Notes: a model not told the origin generated them from the sequence alone. Positions 1 to 9,068 are shown, counted from the stretch's first letter. The stretch is DNA of 64,000 nucleotides from Robiginitalea myxolifaciens (GCF_900115205.1 NZ_FOYQ01000001.1:1391240-1455239); one strand, 5' to 3'. Made by a program: numbers and translations.

Positions 1-718
1 TGTTCACCGACTCGGAGTGACCGCCAGCTGTGGGTATGCGCACGGCAGTGGCCGTTACGGAAAAAGTCCGGTCGTCCAGGATTTTCTGTGGTTCCCGGGC
101 GAGTTTCATTTCCTCTTTGGTATACCCATTTTCAGAAAACACATCGCAGTGGGGCAGGGCGTTCTTGTGGATGGGGTGCGGATAAGCTTTCTCTCCGTCT
201 CGTCCTGCAATCTCGTCTTCAAGCTGTTGTACCGCCTTGACTCCGGTTCCGGATACAGATTGGTAGGTGGAAACCACCACCCGCTTCATGCTGAAGCGCC
301 GATGCAAGGGCGCCAGTACCATAACGAGTTGAATGGTGGAGCAATTGGGGTTGGCAATGATTTTATCATCGGCATTCAGCTCGCCAGCATTGATTTCGGG
401 TACCACCAGCTTTTTTGTGGGGTCCATACGCCAGGCCGAGGAATTGTCGATTACCGTGGTTCCCGCATCGGCGAACTTCGGAGCCCACTCCAGGGAAGTA
501 GATCCGCCAGCGGAAAATATTGCAATGTCCGGTTTAGCCGCTACTGCTTCTTCCAGTCCGATAACGGTATGGTCAACTCCTTTGAAGGGAAGCGTTTTAC
601 CTACGGATCGCTCTGAAGCCACCAACAGGAGCTCTGTAATCGGAAACGCCCTTTCTTCCAGCACTTTTAGCATTACGGCGCCTACCATTCCGGTAGCCCC
701 TACAACTGCAACTCGCAT
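1..718 (-). CDS. asd: Aspartate-semialdehyde dehydrogenase, C-terminus cut by window edge
   Basis: Reduces aspartyl-phosphate to aspartate-4-semialdehyde with NADPH, the branch point to lysine/diaminopimelate, threonine and methionine. The frame opens with ATG at 718 and reads MRVAVVGATGMVG, a Rossmann nucleotide-binding start. The active-site segment ANPNCSTIQ places the catalytic Cys near residue 126. About 239 residues are visible and the frame is open to position 1. The family is usually near 330 residues, so roughly 90 C-terminal residues lie outside. A TAnnTTTG promoter lies 20 bases upstream, so the gene is probably transcribed on its own. Confidence 0.95.
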   Translation of the reverse strand, partial: MRVAVVGATGMVGAVMLKVLEERAFPITELLLVASERSVGKTLPFKGVDHTVIGLEEAVAAKPDIAIFSAGGSTSLEWAPKFADAGTTVIDNSSAWRMDPTKKLVVPEINAGELNADDKIIANPNCSTIQLVMVLAPLHRRFSMKRVVVSTYQSVSGTGVKAVQQLEDEIAGRDGEKAYPHPIHKNALPHCDVFSENGYTKEEMKLAREPQKILDDRTFSVTATAVRIPTAGGHSESVN

Positions 719-737
719 AGTCTTAATTTAGAGCTGC

Positions 738-768
738 CAAAGGTAGGTCAGGGATATAAGGTGCACAA
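738..768 (-). promoter_or_regulatory. Putative asd promoter (TTG-N20-TACCTTTG)
   Basis: On the minus strand TACCTTTG (745-738) matches the Bacteroidota -7 consensus TAnnTTTG, with TTG (768-766) 20 bases upstream. The asd start codon is 19 bases downstream of the -7 element. Called by motif and position only. Confidence 0.6.
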
Positions 769-839
769 GACTTCGATGGAATACTTTAAATAAATAACAA
801 ATTGTTATAAAAAACACAATTAAGACTACAGGCTTCCAC

Positions 840-874
840 AAAAAAACCGCCGGATGGGATTCCAAACGGCGGCT
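840..874 (-). terminator. Intrinsic terminator of mscL
   Basis: On the minus strand GCCGCCG pairs with CGGCGG across a loop of about 14 bases and is followed by a run of seven T. It sits 47 bases after the mscL stop and before the asd promoter, so it separates the two genes. Confidence 0.7.
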
Positions 875-920
875 TAAATTTAACGTGGTGTAGCGGTTGC
901 CGGCTACGCGGCAAGGAATA

Positions 921-1328
921 TTATTTCTTCAGCAAGTCGCGGATTTCCGCCAATAATTCTTCCTGAGTGGGTCCTTTTGGTGCTTCCGGAGCTGGTTCTT
1001 CTTTTGTTCGCACTTTGTTGTACGACTTTACAATCATAAACAACACAAAGCCTACAATGATCAGGTTGATGATGGAATTGATCCAGGCTCCATAGCGAAT
1101 AGCGCTCGCGGGCTTTTCGACCGTTCCGTCTGCAGCGACCACGGCTTCGGAAAGGACGTACTGCATGTCTGCAAAATCCATTCCTCCTGCAAAGTGCCCT
1201 ACAATAGGCATCATGATGTCGTTTACAAAGCCATTGACAACGAGGCCTACAGCCCCTGCGAGGATTACCGCAACTGCCAGGTCAATGACGTTGCCGGTCA
1301 TGATAAAATTCTTGAATTCTTTAAGCAT
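921..1328 (-). CDS. mscL: Large-conductance mechanosensitive channel MscL
   Basis: Inner-membrane pentameric channel that opens under membrane tension and releases solutes on hypo-osmotic shock. The 135 residues fit the family length. The N-terminus MLKEFKNFIMTGNVIDLAVAV is the family's amphipathic start, followed by a glycine-rich first membrane helix (about 14-42) and a second helix (about 80-105) that ends at KSYNKV. A charged tail of K, E and P-rich residues ends in the usual C-terminal bundle helix (LLAEIRDLLKK). It lies 63 bases after alr on the same strand and has a terminator behind it. A near-consensus TACCTTTC lies upstream of the start. Confidence 0.95.
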   Translation of the reverse strand: MLKEFKNFIMTGNVIDLAVAVILAGAVGLVVNGFVNDIMMPIVGHFAGGMDFADMQYVLSEAVVAADGTVEKPASAIRYGAWINSIINLIIVGFVLFMIVKSYNKVRTKEEPAPEAPKGPTQEELLAEIRDLLKK

Positions 1329-1391
1329 GGTTAAAGCGTTTATTGGTTAACTGAAGCGAAAGGTATAAAAAATGGCCAGAATGCAGCGATT

Positions 1392-2501
1392 TTAACCGCC
1401 AATTATCTCTCGACGAATGCGTTGGGAAATACCGGTAAGCAATTCATAGCTGATGGTTCCGGCCTGGCTTGCCTGGGTCTCTGCAGAAATTTCCGGACCA
1501 AAGAACAGCGCTTGATCCCCTTCCTTACACGGAATCCCACTCACCTCAACCATGACCATATCCATGCAAACGTTCCCAATGATAGGTGCGCGTTGCCCAC
1601 CGATTATGAAGCTCCCTCTTTCCTGCCCGTATTGCCGCCCGATCCCATCGGCATGTCCCACGGGTAGCGTGGCGATTTTTCCTCCTTTTGGCGATTGATA
1701 GCCCATATTATATCCCACATATTCCCCTGGTTCTATGAGGTGCAGCTGGGAAATATGGGTCCGTAAGCGAGCTACCGGCCGCAGGGCGTTATCGTACTGC
1801 GGCGCGTTCCCGTAGCCATACAACCCAATCCCGCATCGCACCATATCCCACTGGCCTTCCGGGTAATTGAGTACTCCGGAGGTGTTGAGCAGGTGCTTAA
1901 AGGGTTTGCCGGGAAGTTTAGTGGCTACCTCCCTGACAATAGCGGCAAAGGATTCGATTTGGCGTAGCGTAAAATCACGGGCTTTCGGATCGTCTGAGGC
2001 GGCCAGGTGTGAAAAAACAGAGCATATTTCAATCGCGCTAGAACCTTCCAGGGCCTCTGCAATCCAGTCCACATCGTTTTCCCAGAATCCAACCCGGTTC
2101 AGTCCCGTATTGAATTCCAGATGAACGGGATAGTGTTCCAGCCCGGTTTCACCAGCGAGGCTGAGAAACAGTTTCAACAACCTTGGACTATACAGATTAG
2201 GTTCCAGGCGATGCTCCGCCAGGAACTTCAAATCGGCCGGCTGCGGGTGCAGGACCAGTATGGGCAGGCTAATGCCAGCTTCGCGCAGGTGGATACCTTC
2301 CCGGGTGAATGCCACAGCCAGGTAGTCGGCACCGAGGGCTTCGAGCTTCCGGGCTATGGCGATGCTATCGCTCCCGTAAGCATAGGCCTTCACCACACCT
2401 AAGAAGTTGGTCTCGGGCTTGAGGCGGCTGCGCAGGAAATGGTAATTGTGCTCCAGGGCATCCAGATCTATTTCCAGGCAGGTTAGCGGGTCAACAGACA
2501 T
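1392..2501 (-). CDS. alr: Alanine racemase
   Basis: PLP enzyme that interconverts L- and D-alanine and supplies D-Ala for peptidoglycan. The 369-residue length is typical of the family. The PLP-binding lysine is Lys38 in VVKAYAYGSD, where most homologues read VKANAYGHG. The C-terminal beta domain carries GYNMGYQSPKGG with the catalytic Tyr region, and NVCMDMVMV is the conserved substrate loop. It follows tdk by 11 bases on the same strand, so the two are probably co-transcribed. Confidence 0.95.
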   Translation of the reverse strand: MSVDPLTCLEIDLDALEHNYHFLRSRLKPETNFLGVVKAYAYGSDSIAIARKLEALGADYLAVAFTREGIHLREAGISLPILVLHPQPADLKFLAEHRLEPNLYSPRLLKLFLSLAGETGLEHYPVHLEFNTGLNRVGFWENDVDWIAEALEGSSAIEICSVFSHLAASDDPKARDFTLRQIESFAAIVREVATKLPGKPFKHLLNTSGVLNYPEGQWDMVRCGIGLYGYGNAPQYDNALRPVARLRTHISQLHLIEPGEYVGYNMGYQSPKGGKIATLPVGHADGIGRQYGQERGSFIIGGQRAPIIGNVCMDMVMVEVSGIPCKEGDQALFFGPEISAETQASQAGTISYELLTGISQRIRREIIGG

Positions 2502-2512
2502 AGCCGGTGAGA

Positions 2513-3160
2513 TTAGGAAGCATTGGATGAATTCTTCTGGGAAAGGACTACAGGGTCCCGAACTTCCAGCTTGCTGATTTTCTCCTTTAGCATGGCTTTA
2601 TAAAAGGCTGCCCGACTCAGGGGTTCATACTCCTCGGTTTCTCCAAGGACCACCAGGCGTTCATTTTCGGACTTCCGAAAACTGTAGTTAGCCAGGTTGC
2701 CGGTTCGAGTACAGATGGCGTGTACTTTGGTCACGTATTCGGCAGTGGCCATCAGGGCAGGCATGGGACCAAAGGGATTGCCTTTAAAATCCATATCCAG
2801 TCCGGCAACAACAACACGTATGCCTCTGTTAGCCAGATCATTGCATACCGTCACGATTTCGTCATCGAAAAATTGTGCCTCGTCTATTCCAACTACCTGA
2901 CAGTCATCGGCAAGCAATCGGATATTGGCGGCGGCGGGCACAGGGGTGGAGCGAATCTGGTTTTCGTCGTGGCTGACCACGTTTTCTTCGTGATATCTCG
3001 TATCTACAATTGGCTTGAAGATTTCCACCTTCTGACGGGCAAACTGAGCCCGCTTTAACCGGCGTATCAATTCCTCCGTTTTCCCCGAAAACATGGACCC
3101 GCAGATCACTTCGATCCAGCCGAATTGTTCTTTAGGGTTAACAGTGTTTTCGAGAAACAT
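2513..3160 (-). CDS. tdk: Thymidine kinase (TK1 type)
   Basis: Salvages thymidine to dTMP with ATP. The Walker A site [11 protein letters not shown] (Lys near 27) and the GIDEAQFF motif that carries the catalytic Glu are clear. At the zinc site only AIC of the first CxxC is kept and the second pair is replaced (PLSRAAFY), so the structural zinc of the TK1 family is probably missing. Length 215. First gene of a probable tdk-alr unit. A candidate promoter TTTG-N18-TATCTTAA lies in the 179-base gap shared with the divergent gene at 3388. Confidence 0.93.
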   Translation of the reverse strand: MFLENTVNPKEQFGWIEVICGSMFSGKTEELIRRLKRAQFARQKVEIFKPIVDTRYHEENVVSHDENQIRSTPVPAAANIRLLADDCQVVGIDEAQFFDDEIVTVCNDLANRGIRVVVAGLDMDFKGNPFGPMPALMATAEYVTKVHAICTRTGNLANYSFRKSENERLVVLGETEEYEPLSRAAFYKAMLKEKISKLEVRDPVVLSQKNSSNAS

Positions 3161-3387
3161 TTTGTAATTTTAGACGAAACCTTTCGGGGGTTCCGTTATT
3201 AAGATACAGAAGGTATAAAAGTAACAAAAAGGCGACCCCGATAACAACGGGAATTGGAAAATAGCTATGAAATGAGCTTAAACTTTTTTAATCATACCTT
3301 ACAATAAGGATTAAAATAGGTTTAAGCGAATTACTGAAAATGCAGAAATTTTTAATTCATTTTCAGGAGATTAAAAATTTCAAATTG

Positions 3388-4152
3388 ATGAAACGCAAAC
3401 TAAAAGAAGAACTCAACCGCATCGCTACCGATATAATTACCAGTCGGGGCACCGAAGATCTGGGGGAATTGTACCTGCGTACACGCGAGCTTTATGAAAA
3501 GCTCGCTGTCCTGAAATTTATTGAAGAGAAACTCAGCGATGTTGAGGTAGACGTTACCAAAAGCGAGGTGGCTTCTAAGTTTGAGACGATTGCCAATGCC
3601 GTGCTTAATGAAAACAAGGAAGTTCCTGAATCCAACCCGCACGAAGAGGATATCATGGTCCCCGGCATGGATACGATCCGGCACATTGTATCGGAAATGC
3701 CAGGGGGAGAGGAATTGGAAGAAGTACTTGCCCGATTGATCGGCAAGAATGAATTTGTCAAGAATGACCGGGACGAAGTAACACCCAAACCTTCAGACAT
3801 AGCCCAAAATGCCATTGCTAATCCTTCTCGAGATACGACGCAAATTACCAACGAAGTAAAGGCCACCCTTGGCGATTTACCCAAGCCGCCGGCAGCGCGT
3901 TCCCTGAATGATACCCTCACGGAGCGCGAGATTAGTATTGGCCTGAACGACAGGCTGGCTTTTATTAAGCACCTCTTTCAAGACAATGCGGAGGCCTATA
4001 ACCAGGCCTTGTCTGCATTGAACGGTTTGGAATCCATGGCGGCCCTGGAAAAATTTATCGATGGGGAGCTCAAACCCCAATTCAATAACTGGGAAGGCAA
4101 GGAAGACTATGAATTGCGGTTCCGCGCCCTGGTCGAACGCAGGTTCAATTAA
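3388..4152 (+). CDS. Conserved hypothetical protein upstream of rsmI
   Basis: I do not recognise a named domain. The product is about 254 residues, soluble, charged, with no signal peptide or membrane helix. It opens with a predicted helical, K/E-rich segment (MKRKLKEELNRIATDI), has a Pro-rich middle, and ends in a helical part with many aromatic residues (FNNWEGKEDYELRFRALVERRF). ATG at 3388 is chosen because the protein composition becomes regular there. An in-frame ATG at 3340 would add 16 residues. The stop lies 3 bases before rsmI, so they are almost certainly co-transcribed. Function unknown. Confidence 0.75.
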   Translation: MKRKLKEELNRIATDIITSRGTEDLGELYLRTRELYEKLAVLKFIEEKLSDVEVDVTKSEVASKFETIANAVLNENKEVPESNPHEEDIMVPGMDTIRHIVSEMPGGEELEEVLARLIGKNEFVKNDRDEVTPKPSDIAQNAIANPSRDTTQITNEVKATLGDLPKPPAARSLNDTLTEREISIGLNDRLAFIKHLFQDNAEAYNQALSALNGLESMAALEKFIDGELKPQFNNWEGKEDYELRFRALVERRFN

Positions 4153-4155
4153 ACG

Positions 4156-4839
4156 ATGGCGGCTTCCCTTGGCGAACTCACTTTAGTTCCCACTCCTATT
4201 GGTAACCTCGGGGATTTTAGCCCACGCAGCCGGGAAGCGCTTGAAAAAGCCGACATTATTCTGGCCGAGGACACCCGAACCAGCGGCAAACTCCTGAAAC
4301 ATTTCGAAATTACCACGCCAATGCGATCCTATCATATGCACAACGAGCATAAGGTAGTCGAGGGCATTATTACAGCACTTGAGCAAGGGGCGAACTACGC
4401 TTTAATTTCGGATGCCGGGACGCCCGGGATCTCCGATCCGGGATTCCTGTTAGTCCGTGCCTGCGTGGAAGCGGGGATTTCGGTGCAGTGCCTCCCTGGT
4501 CCGGTAGCCCTGATCCCAGCCCTGGTTTTGAGTGGCTTTCCCTCAGACCGGTTTGTATTCGAAGGGTTTTTGCCGGTTAAGAAGGGCCGGCAAACACGAC
4601 TGATGTCCTTGCAGGAGGAAACACGAACCATGGTTTTCTATGAATCCCCGCATAAACTAATTAAGACCCTGAAGGACTTTGTTTCCGTCTTTGGCGCGTC
4701 CCGCAAAGTATCTGTGAGCCGGGAGCTTTCCAAACTTTATGAGGAAACCATTCGGGGAAGCCTTGCAGAGGTCCTTGAACATTTTGAGCAACAGGCGCCC
4801 CGGGGGGAATTTGTCCTGGTGCTGCAGGGAGGGGGGTAA
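4156..4839 (+). CDS. rsmI: 16S rRNA (cytidine-1402-2'-O)-methyltransferase RsmI
   Basis: SAM-dependent tetrapyrrole-methylase-fold enzyme that 2'-O-methylates C1402 in the ribosomal P site. The N-terminus LTLVPTPIGNLGDFSPR is diagnostic. AEDTRTSGKLLKHF, SDAGTPGISDPG and LPGPVALIPALVLSGFPSDRF follow in family order. At 227 residues it lacks most of the C-terminal extension of the E. coli protein (about 286), as is common for short RsmI versions. It is downstream of the hypothetical gene by 3 bases. Confidence 0.95.
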   Translation: MAASLGELTLVPTPIGNLGDFSPRSREALEKADIILAEDTRTSGKLLKHFEITTPMRSYHMHNEHKVVEGIITALEQGANYALISDAGTPGISDPGFLLVRACVEAGISVQCLPGPVALIPALVLSGFPSDRFVFEGFLPVKKGRQTRLMSLQEETRTMVFYESPHKLIKTLKDFVSVFGASRKVSVSRELSKLYEETIRGSLAEVLEHFEQQAPRGEFVLVLQGGG

Positions 4840-4854
4840 AAAGCTGGTTAGTAG

Positions 4855-5445
4855 TTACCCATGTTTCCCGGGAACCCAGCCGTGCTTGCCCAGGTATTGC
4901 TCTCCGCTTTCAACAGCGCCTTCTTCGATAGCCGTTCCCATAGAATCGTTCCAGCGGTTGAGATATCCGAACAGGGAGATTACCCCAAGCATCTCCACGA
5001 TTTCCCCTTCGTCCCAGTGCTCGTACAGTCGTTTTTTAATGTCCTCATCTACCGCATTGGGGACTTGTGAAGCCGCCAGCGAGAAGTCGAGGGCGGCACG
5101 CTCGGCTTCCGAAAAAGCAGGATGGGTACGATACTCCCAAATGTTGTCGAGTTGCTCGGCTTCAGCCCCGTAACGTTCTGCTGCGCGAATGGCATGCGCC
5201 TGGCAATACCGGCAGCCGGTTGCATTACTGCTGACCCAGGCAATCATGCGTTTGAGCGCAGAGGTAACCCGCCCTTCATTAGCCATTACGGCTTTATTCA
5301 GGCCAATAAAGGCTTTGGAAATGGCAGGTCTGCGCTGCATAGTAAGCACGGAATTCGGGCAAAAACCGAGGGTTTCATTAAAGAATTCTGCAAGCTTCCA
5401 GGTTTCCGGATCGGTATTCGGATCAAGGGGTGTTACCAGTGGCAT
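4855..5445 (-). CDS. Carboxymuconolactone decarboxylase / AhpD-like peroxidase-related protein
   Basis: Belongs to the AhpD/CMD fold. The segment NATGCRYCQAHAIRAAERYG carries the CxxC and following His used in peroxidase-type members for disulfide relay. The protein is 196 residues, all-helical by composition, with no signal peptide. It is divergent from the OsmC gene at 5494, another thiol peroxidase-like protein, with only 48 bases between starts. The pairing suggests a shared role in oxidative stress, which is inference. The substrate cannot be read from sequence. Confidence 0.85.
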   Translation of the reverse strand: MPLVTPLDPNTDPETWKLAEFFNETLGFCPNSVLTMQRRPAISKAFIGLNKAVMANEGRVTSALKRMIAWVSSNATGCRYCQAHAIRAAERYGAEAEQLDNIWEYRTHPAFSEAERAALDFSLAASQVPNAVDEDIKKRLYEHWDEGEIVEMLGVISLFGYLNRWNDSMGTAIEEGAVESGEQYLGKHGWVPGKHG

Positions 5446-5493
5446 AAACGTTGGGTTTTATTGTATTTTTATCCCACCCAAGAAACGAAAAAA

Positions 5494-5922
5494 ATGGCAG
5501 CTACCCATGAAATAACGACGCATTGGCTGGGCGACATGGCCTTTGAAAGCACCAACCCTTCCGGGAAGACCCTGAAGATAGATGCCGGACCCGAAGACGG
5601 GGGCCAGGGAGATGGTTTGCGGCCCAAAGCGCTTATGCTCAGTGGGCTTGCCGGTTGTTCGGGCCTGGATGTGGCCTCGCTGATAAAGAAAATGCGCCTC
5701 GAGGTAGATGATTTCCGTATGGAGACCCGGGGGGAATTGAGCGATTCCCATCCCCAGACTTATACGAAGGTTACGCTGGAATATCACTTTACAGGGGGAA
5801 ACCTGAACCGGGAAAAATTAGAGAAGGCCGTTGAGCTTTCTGTGGAAAAGTATTGCGGGGTCTTTGCTATGTTCCGCGATTTCGCGGAAATGAACACGGA
5901 GCTTTTCTTTCACGCTAGTTAA
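5494..5922 (+). CDS. OsmC family protein
   Basis: OsmC/Ohr-fold protein, a family that includes thiol-dependent organic peroxidases. The 142 residues include both conserved cysteines: one in SGLAGCSGLDVASLIKKM and one in VEKYCGVFAMF. ATG at 5494 (MAATHEITTHWLGDMAF) is chosen because sequence upstream in frame is the non-coding gap and the antisense of the divergent gene. TATTTTTA at 5464-5471 is a near-consensus -7 element. Whether it is OsmC or Ohr in activity is not decidable here. Confidence 0.88.
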   Translation: MAATHEITTHWLGDMAFESTNPSGKTLKIDAGPEDGGQGDGLRPKALMLSGLAGCSGLDVASLIKKMRLEVDDFRMETRGELSDSHPQTYTKVTLEYHFTGGNLNREKLEKAVELSVEKYCGVFAMFRDFAEMNTELFFHAS

Positions 5923-5957
5923 GGAAAAACAAACCGCCTCCTGCTCATTCGCTCCTG

Positions 5958-5990
5958 ACGCCCTGATAGGATTTTTCATCCTGAGGGCGT
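5958..5990 (+). other. Hairpin in the recJ leader
   Basis: ACGCCCT (5958-5964) pairs with AGGGCGT (5984-5990), with an inner AGGAT/ATCCT stem. No T-run follows on the plus strand, so it is not a standard terminator for osmC. It lies 12 bases before the recJ ATG and could be structured 5' leader. No function is claimed. Confidence 0.45.
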
Positions 5991-6001
5991 AATTCGAAAT
6001 T

Positions 6002-7759
6002 ATGGCAACGCTATCTGACGCTGGAAATATTGATTATCGTTCGCAAACGGAAACCCGGTGGACCTTTAAAACCCCGCCCGATCAGGCCAGTTCTGAAAAC
6101 CTGGCTGCGGCACTGGGTGTAAGTCCTTCCATAGCCGGACTACTGGTTCAGCGCGGAATCACTTCCTTTGAAGAGGCCCGATTATTTTTCAGGCCACAAT
6201 GGGAACATCTCCACGATCCTTTTTTGATGAAGGACATGGAAACTGCCGTAACCCGGATCCAAGAAGCTTTGAATGCGGGGGAACGGATCCTGGTCTATGG
6301 CGATTACGATGTGGACGGCACAACTTCCGTGGCCCTGATGACCACATTTTTAAGGGCACGCGATGCCGAGGTGGCCTATTATATCCCCGATCGCTATAAG
6401 GAAGGTTATGGTCTTTCAATGTCGGGGATCGATTTTGCGGAGGACAACGGATTTACCCTGATCATTGCATTGGACTGTGGGATTAAAGCCCTGGAACAAT
6501 CTGCATACGCAAGCGCTAAGGCTATAGACCTGATCATTTGTGATCACCACCGGCCGGGCCCAGAGCTGCCGCTGGCTGATGCTATATTGAATCCGAAGCG
6601 GGAGGATTGTAAGTACCCGTATAAAGAACTTTGCGGTTGTGGCGTGGGCTTTAAATTGATTCAGGCGCTGCAGCGGCATATGGGATTGCCGGAAACTTTG
6701 CTCTACCCGTATCTGGATCTGGTTGCCGTGGCCATAGGGGCCGATATCGTCCCGATTACCGGGGAAAACCGGATCCTGGCCAAGCTGGGCCTGGAGGTCG
6801 TCAACAACAATCCCCGGCCTGGGATAGCGGCCCTTTTAGACGACCAGCGAGCCGGGAACCTGGGAATCTCAGACCTCGTTTTCCGGATTGCCCCCCGGAT
6901 CAATGCAGCAGGCCGCATGGAACACGGGGAGTTGGCTGTAGACTTGCTTATCGAAGCAAATCCAAACCGGGCCAGACAATTAGCTCAGGGGATCGAGCAG
7001 CTCAATACCGAGCGGCGGGAAGCCGATGGAAGGATCACCGATGAAGCGCTGGCGCAGATTCAGGCTACGGGGGCCCGGGAGCATACAACCACTGTGGTAT
7101 TTAATCCCGATTGGCACAAGGGGGTCATTGGCATCGTTGCATCCCGATTGATGGAAACCTATTACCGGCCCACCCTGGTTTTCACTAAATCGGGGGATAA
7201 GCTGGCTGCCTCGGCACGTTCGGTTCGCGGCTTCGACATCTATCAGGCCCTGGAGCAGTGCAGCGATTATCTGGAACAATTTGGAGGGCATACCTATGCC
7301 GCGGGACTTACCCTCCACCCGGATCAATATGAAGGATTTAAGGCGCACTTTGAGACTGTGGTAAGCCGAAGCATATCCCCCGAGCTATTGCATCCCGAAG
7401 TACAGATCGACGCTGTGCTTCCTCTTGAAGCCATCAGTCCGAAACTCCTGCGCATCCTGGACCAGTTCGCTCCTTTTGGTCCCGGGAATCCCAGGCCGGT
7501 CTTTTTTACCGCTGGCCTGCGCGATACCGGATATGCGCAGACGGTCGGGGCAGACGGGAACCACCTGAAGTTTCAGGTAACTACCGAAAGCGGGCAACCG
7601 AGATATGGGGCTATTGGATTCGGGCAGGGCGAAGCGTTGCCCATTGTCAGGGGTGCTGTACCTTTTGAATTGGCCTATTCCCTGGAAGAAAACCGATGGA
7701 ACGGCAGAAGCGAAATTCAGCTTAAGGTGAAGGGGATTCGAAATACTCCAGCGACATAG
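6002..7759 (+). CDS. recJ: Single-stranded-DNA-specific exonuclease RecJ
   Basis: 5'-3' ssDNA exonuclease of recombination and repair. Motif I VYGDYDVDGTTSVALM carries metal-binding Asp near 101, 103 and 105. The DHH motif appears as IICDHHRPGP, and the DHHA1 part as GGHTYAAGLTL. A C-terminal OB-type domain follows to residue 585, the usual length. The end overlaps the convergent lpxH by 38 bases, so the two C-termini are coded on opposite strands of the same DNA. Confidence 0.96.
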   Translation: MATLSDAGNIDYRSQTETRWTFKTPPDQASSENLAAALGVSPSIAGLLVQRGITSFEEARLFFRPQWEHLHDPFLMKDMETAVTRIQEALNAGERILVYGDYDVDGTTSVALMTTFLRARDAEVAYYIPDRYKEGYGLSMSGIDFAEDNGFTLIIALDCGIKALEQSAYASAKAIDLIICDHHRPGPELPLADAILNPKREDCKYPYKELCGCGVGFKLIQALQRHMGLPETLLYPYLDLVAVAIGADIVPITGENRILAKLGLEVVNNNPRPGIAALLDDQRAGNLGISDLVFRIAPRINAAGRMEHGELAVDLLIEANPNRARQLAQGIEQLNTERREADGRITDEALAQIQATGAREHTTTVVFNPDWHKGVIGIVASRLMETYYRPTLVFTKSGDKLAASARSVRGFDIYQALEQCSDYLEQFGGHTYAAGLTLHPDQYEGFKAHFETVVSRSISPELLHPEVQIDAVLPLEAISPKLLRILDQFAPFGPGNPRPVFFTAGLRDTGYAQTVGADGNHLKFQVTTESGQPRYGAIGFGQGEALPIVRGAVPFELAYSLEENRWNGRSEIQLKVKGIRNTPAT

Positions 7760-8534
7760 ATTCCCCATCAAAGACGCCATAGCTGAAATAAGAGATCCAA
7801 TCCCCCAGGTTGAGGTATCGGGATTGCTCCTTGAGCTGGATATCCAGGGGGAGGTGCCGGTGGCCAAAGACAAAATAGTCGTAATGCTTTTGCTCTAGTT
7901 TTCGATGGGCGTATTGCACCAGCCATTCTTTGTCTTCCCCCAGGAACTTCACGTCTTCGTCCCCGGAAATCAGGCGGTTCTTTACCGAAAAGTACTGGGC
8001 CAGCCGCACTCCGATATCCGGATGTACCCATCGAAATAATCCCTGTGCAATCCTATTGGTAAATACCTTTTTCATGCGCTTAAAGCCCTTATCGCCGGGG
8101 CCTAATCCGTCGCCATGGCCTATGAAGAAACGCTTGCCACCCATCTCAAAGACCTGGGGTTTGTGGAAGACGGGAATCCCCAATTCCTCTTCAAAATATC
8201 CCCGCATCCAGAGGTCGTGGTTCCCTACAAAATAATAGATCGGAATGCCCGAATCGGCTAGAAAGGCCAGGCTTCCCAGGGTCCGCGTAAATCCCTTGGG
8301 GACAACCCGTTTGTACTCAAACCAAAAATCAAAGAGATCCCCCAGCAGGATTATTGCTGCCGCGTCCTTCTCGACGGTTCGCAACCAGCGCACGAATTTT
8401 TTTTCCCGGGGAAGGCTATCCTCACGGGTTGGTGCCCCGAGGTGGTTGTCACTGGCGAAGAAAACCTTTTTCCCTTTGGGGATTTCCAGGGGGATAACCC
8501 CTAAACCAGAGGTATTCTTCTCGCTTGCAGACAT
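7722..8534 (-). CDS. lpxH: UDP-2,3-diacylglucosamine diphosphatase (LpxH-type)
   Basis: Calcineurin-like phosphoesterase that cleaves UDP-2,3-diacylglucosamine to lipid X in lipid A synthesis. Metal motifs are in order: FASDNHLG (Asp29, His31), LLGDLFDFWFEY (Asp66), FVGNHDLW (Asn105, His106), GHGDGLG, and FGHRHLP. The 270-residue length suits Bacteroidota LpxH. Its ATG overlaps the queD stop by one base (TGATG), which implies translational coupling. The 3' end overlaps recJ. Confidence 0.9.
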   Translation of the reverse strand: MSASEKNTSGLGVIPLEIPKGKKVFFASDNHLGAPTREDSLPREKKFVRWLRTVEKDAAAIILLGDLFDFWFEYKRVVPKGFTRTLGSLAFLADSGIPIYYFVGNHDLWMRGYFEEELGIPVFHKPQVFEMGGKRFFIGHGDGLGPGDKGFKRMKKVFTNRIAQGLFRWVHPDIGVRLAQYFSVKNRLISGDEDVKFLGEDKEWLVQYAHRKLEQKHYDYFVFGHRHLPLDIQLKEQSRYLNLGDWISYFSYGVFDGESMSLEYFESPSP

Positions 8535-8998
8535 CAGGAGGCAGACTCTGGATTATCGGCGGCCACCCATTCGGCGTAGGCCGTCCCGGTTTCCCGTAGT
8601 TTGAGGGAGTGCAGCTGGATATTTGCCGGCAACCTTTTTGAGATACGCTCGGCGAAATCGATCACCATATTTTCGCTGGTGGGCTGATAATCGGCCAGGA
8701 TTACCCGATGTCCCTGAGATTCGAGGGTCCGGGCCAGTTCAATATGCGGGCTGTTTTTGTTGAAGACTGTGGCGTGGTCAAAGAGGTCTACCACTTCTTC
8801 ATTGACAATCTTTTTGAGATCGCCAAAATCCATCACCATCCCTAGCTTGATATGTCCGGTTTCGGTAATGGGGGTTCCGATGATCGTTACGGACAGGTGA
8901 TAGCTGTGGCCATGGACATTACGACACTTCCCATCGTAGCCATACAGGGCATGTCCGGTCTCAAAATTAAATTCCTTGGTAATGCGAATACGACTCAT
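8534..8998 (-). CDS. queD: 6-carboxytetrahydropterin synthase / PTPS family
   Basis: Zinc enzyme of the PTPS/QueD family, most likely acting in the queuosine pathway (7,8-dihydroneopterin triphosphate to carboxytetrahydropterin). KCRNVHGHSYHL holds the catalytic Cys and two zinc histidines. A third His lies in FETGHALYG, and MDFGDLK and LFDHATVFN are also family segments. ATG at 8998 (MSRIRITKEF) is preferred over a start 30 bases upstream, because a TACTTTTG promoter element sits at 9024-9017. Product about 154 residues. It may alternatively be a pterin synthase; no queuosine genes are nearby to decide. Confidence 0.85.
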   Translation of the reverse strand: MSRIRITKEFNFETGHALYGYDGKCRNVHGHSYHLSVTIIGTPITETGHIKLGMVMDFGDLKKIVNEEVVDLFDHATVFNKNSPHIELARTLESQGHRVILADYQPTSENMVIDFAERISKRLPANIQLHSLKLRETGTAYAEWVAADNPESAS

Positions 8999-9016
8999 AA
9001 ATCTGGCGACTCCCTG

Positions 9017-9024
9017 CAAAAGTA
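9017..9024 (-). promoter_or_regulatory. Putative -7 element for queD-lpxH
   Basis: TACTTTTG on the minus strand fits TAnnTTTG exactly. It stands 18 bases before the queD ATG and is divergent from the element at 9050. The -33 part is not clear. Confidence 0.5.
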
Positions 9025-9049
9025 GCAATTATCCTTCTGGCCTATTGCG

Positions 9050-9057
9050 TAACTTTG
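9050..9057 (+). promoter_or_regulatory. Putative -7 element for the ABC transporter gene
   Basis: TAACTTTG fits TAnnTTTG exactly. The GTG start is 11 bases downstream, so the transcript would have a leader of only a few bases. No convincing -33 element. Confidence 0.5.
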
Positions 9058-9068
9058 CGTAAAAAGCA

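Noticed and set aside
5923-6001. Riboswitch or terminator between osmC and recJ
   Set aside because: The hairpin has no T-run and the region is too short for a known riboswitch. Kept only as an unexplained hairpin.
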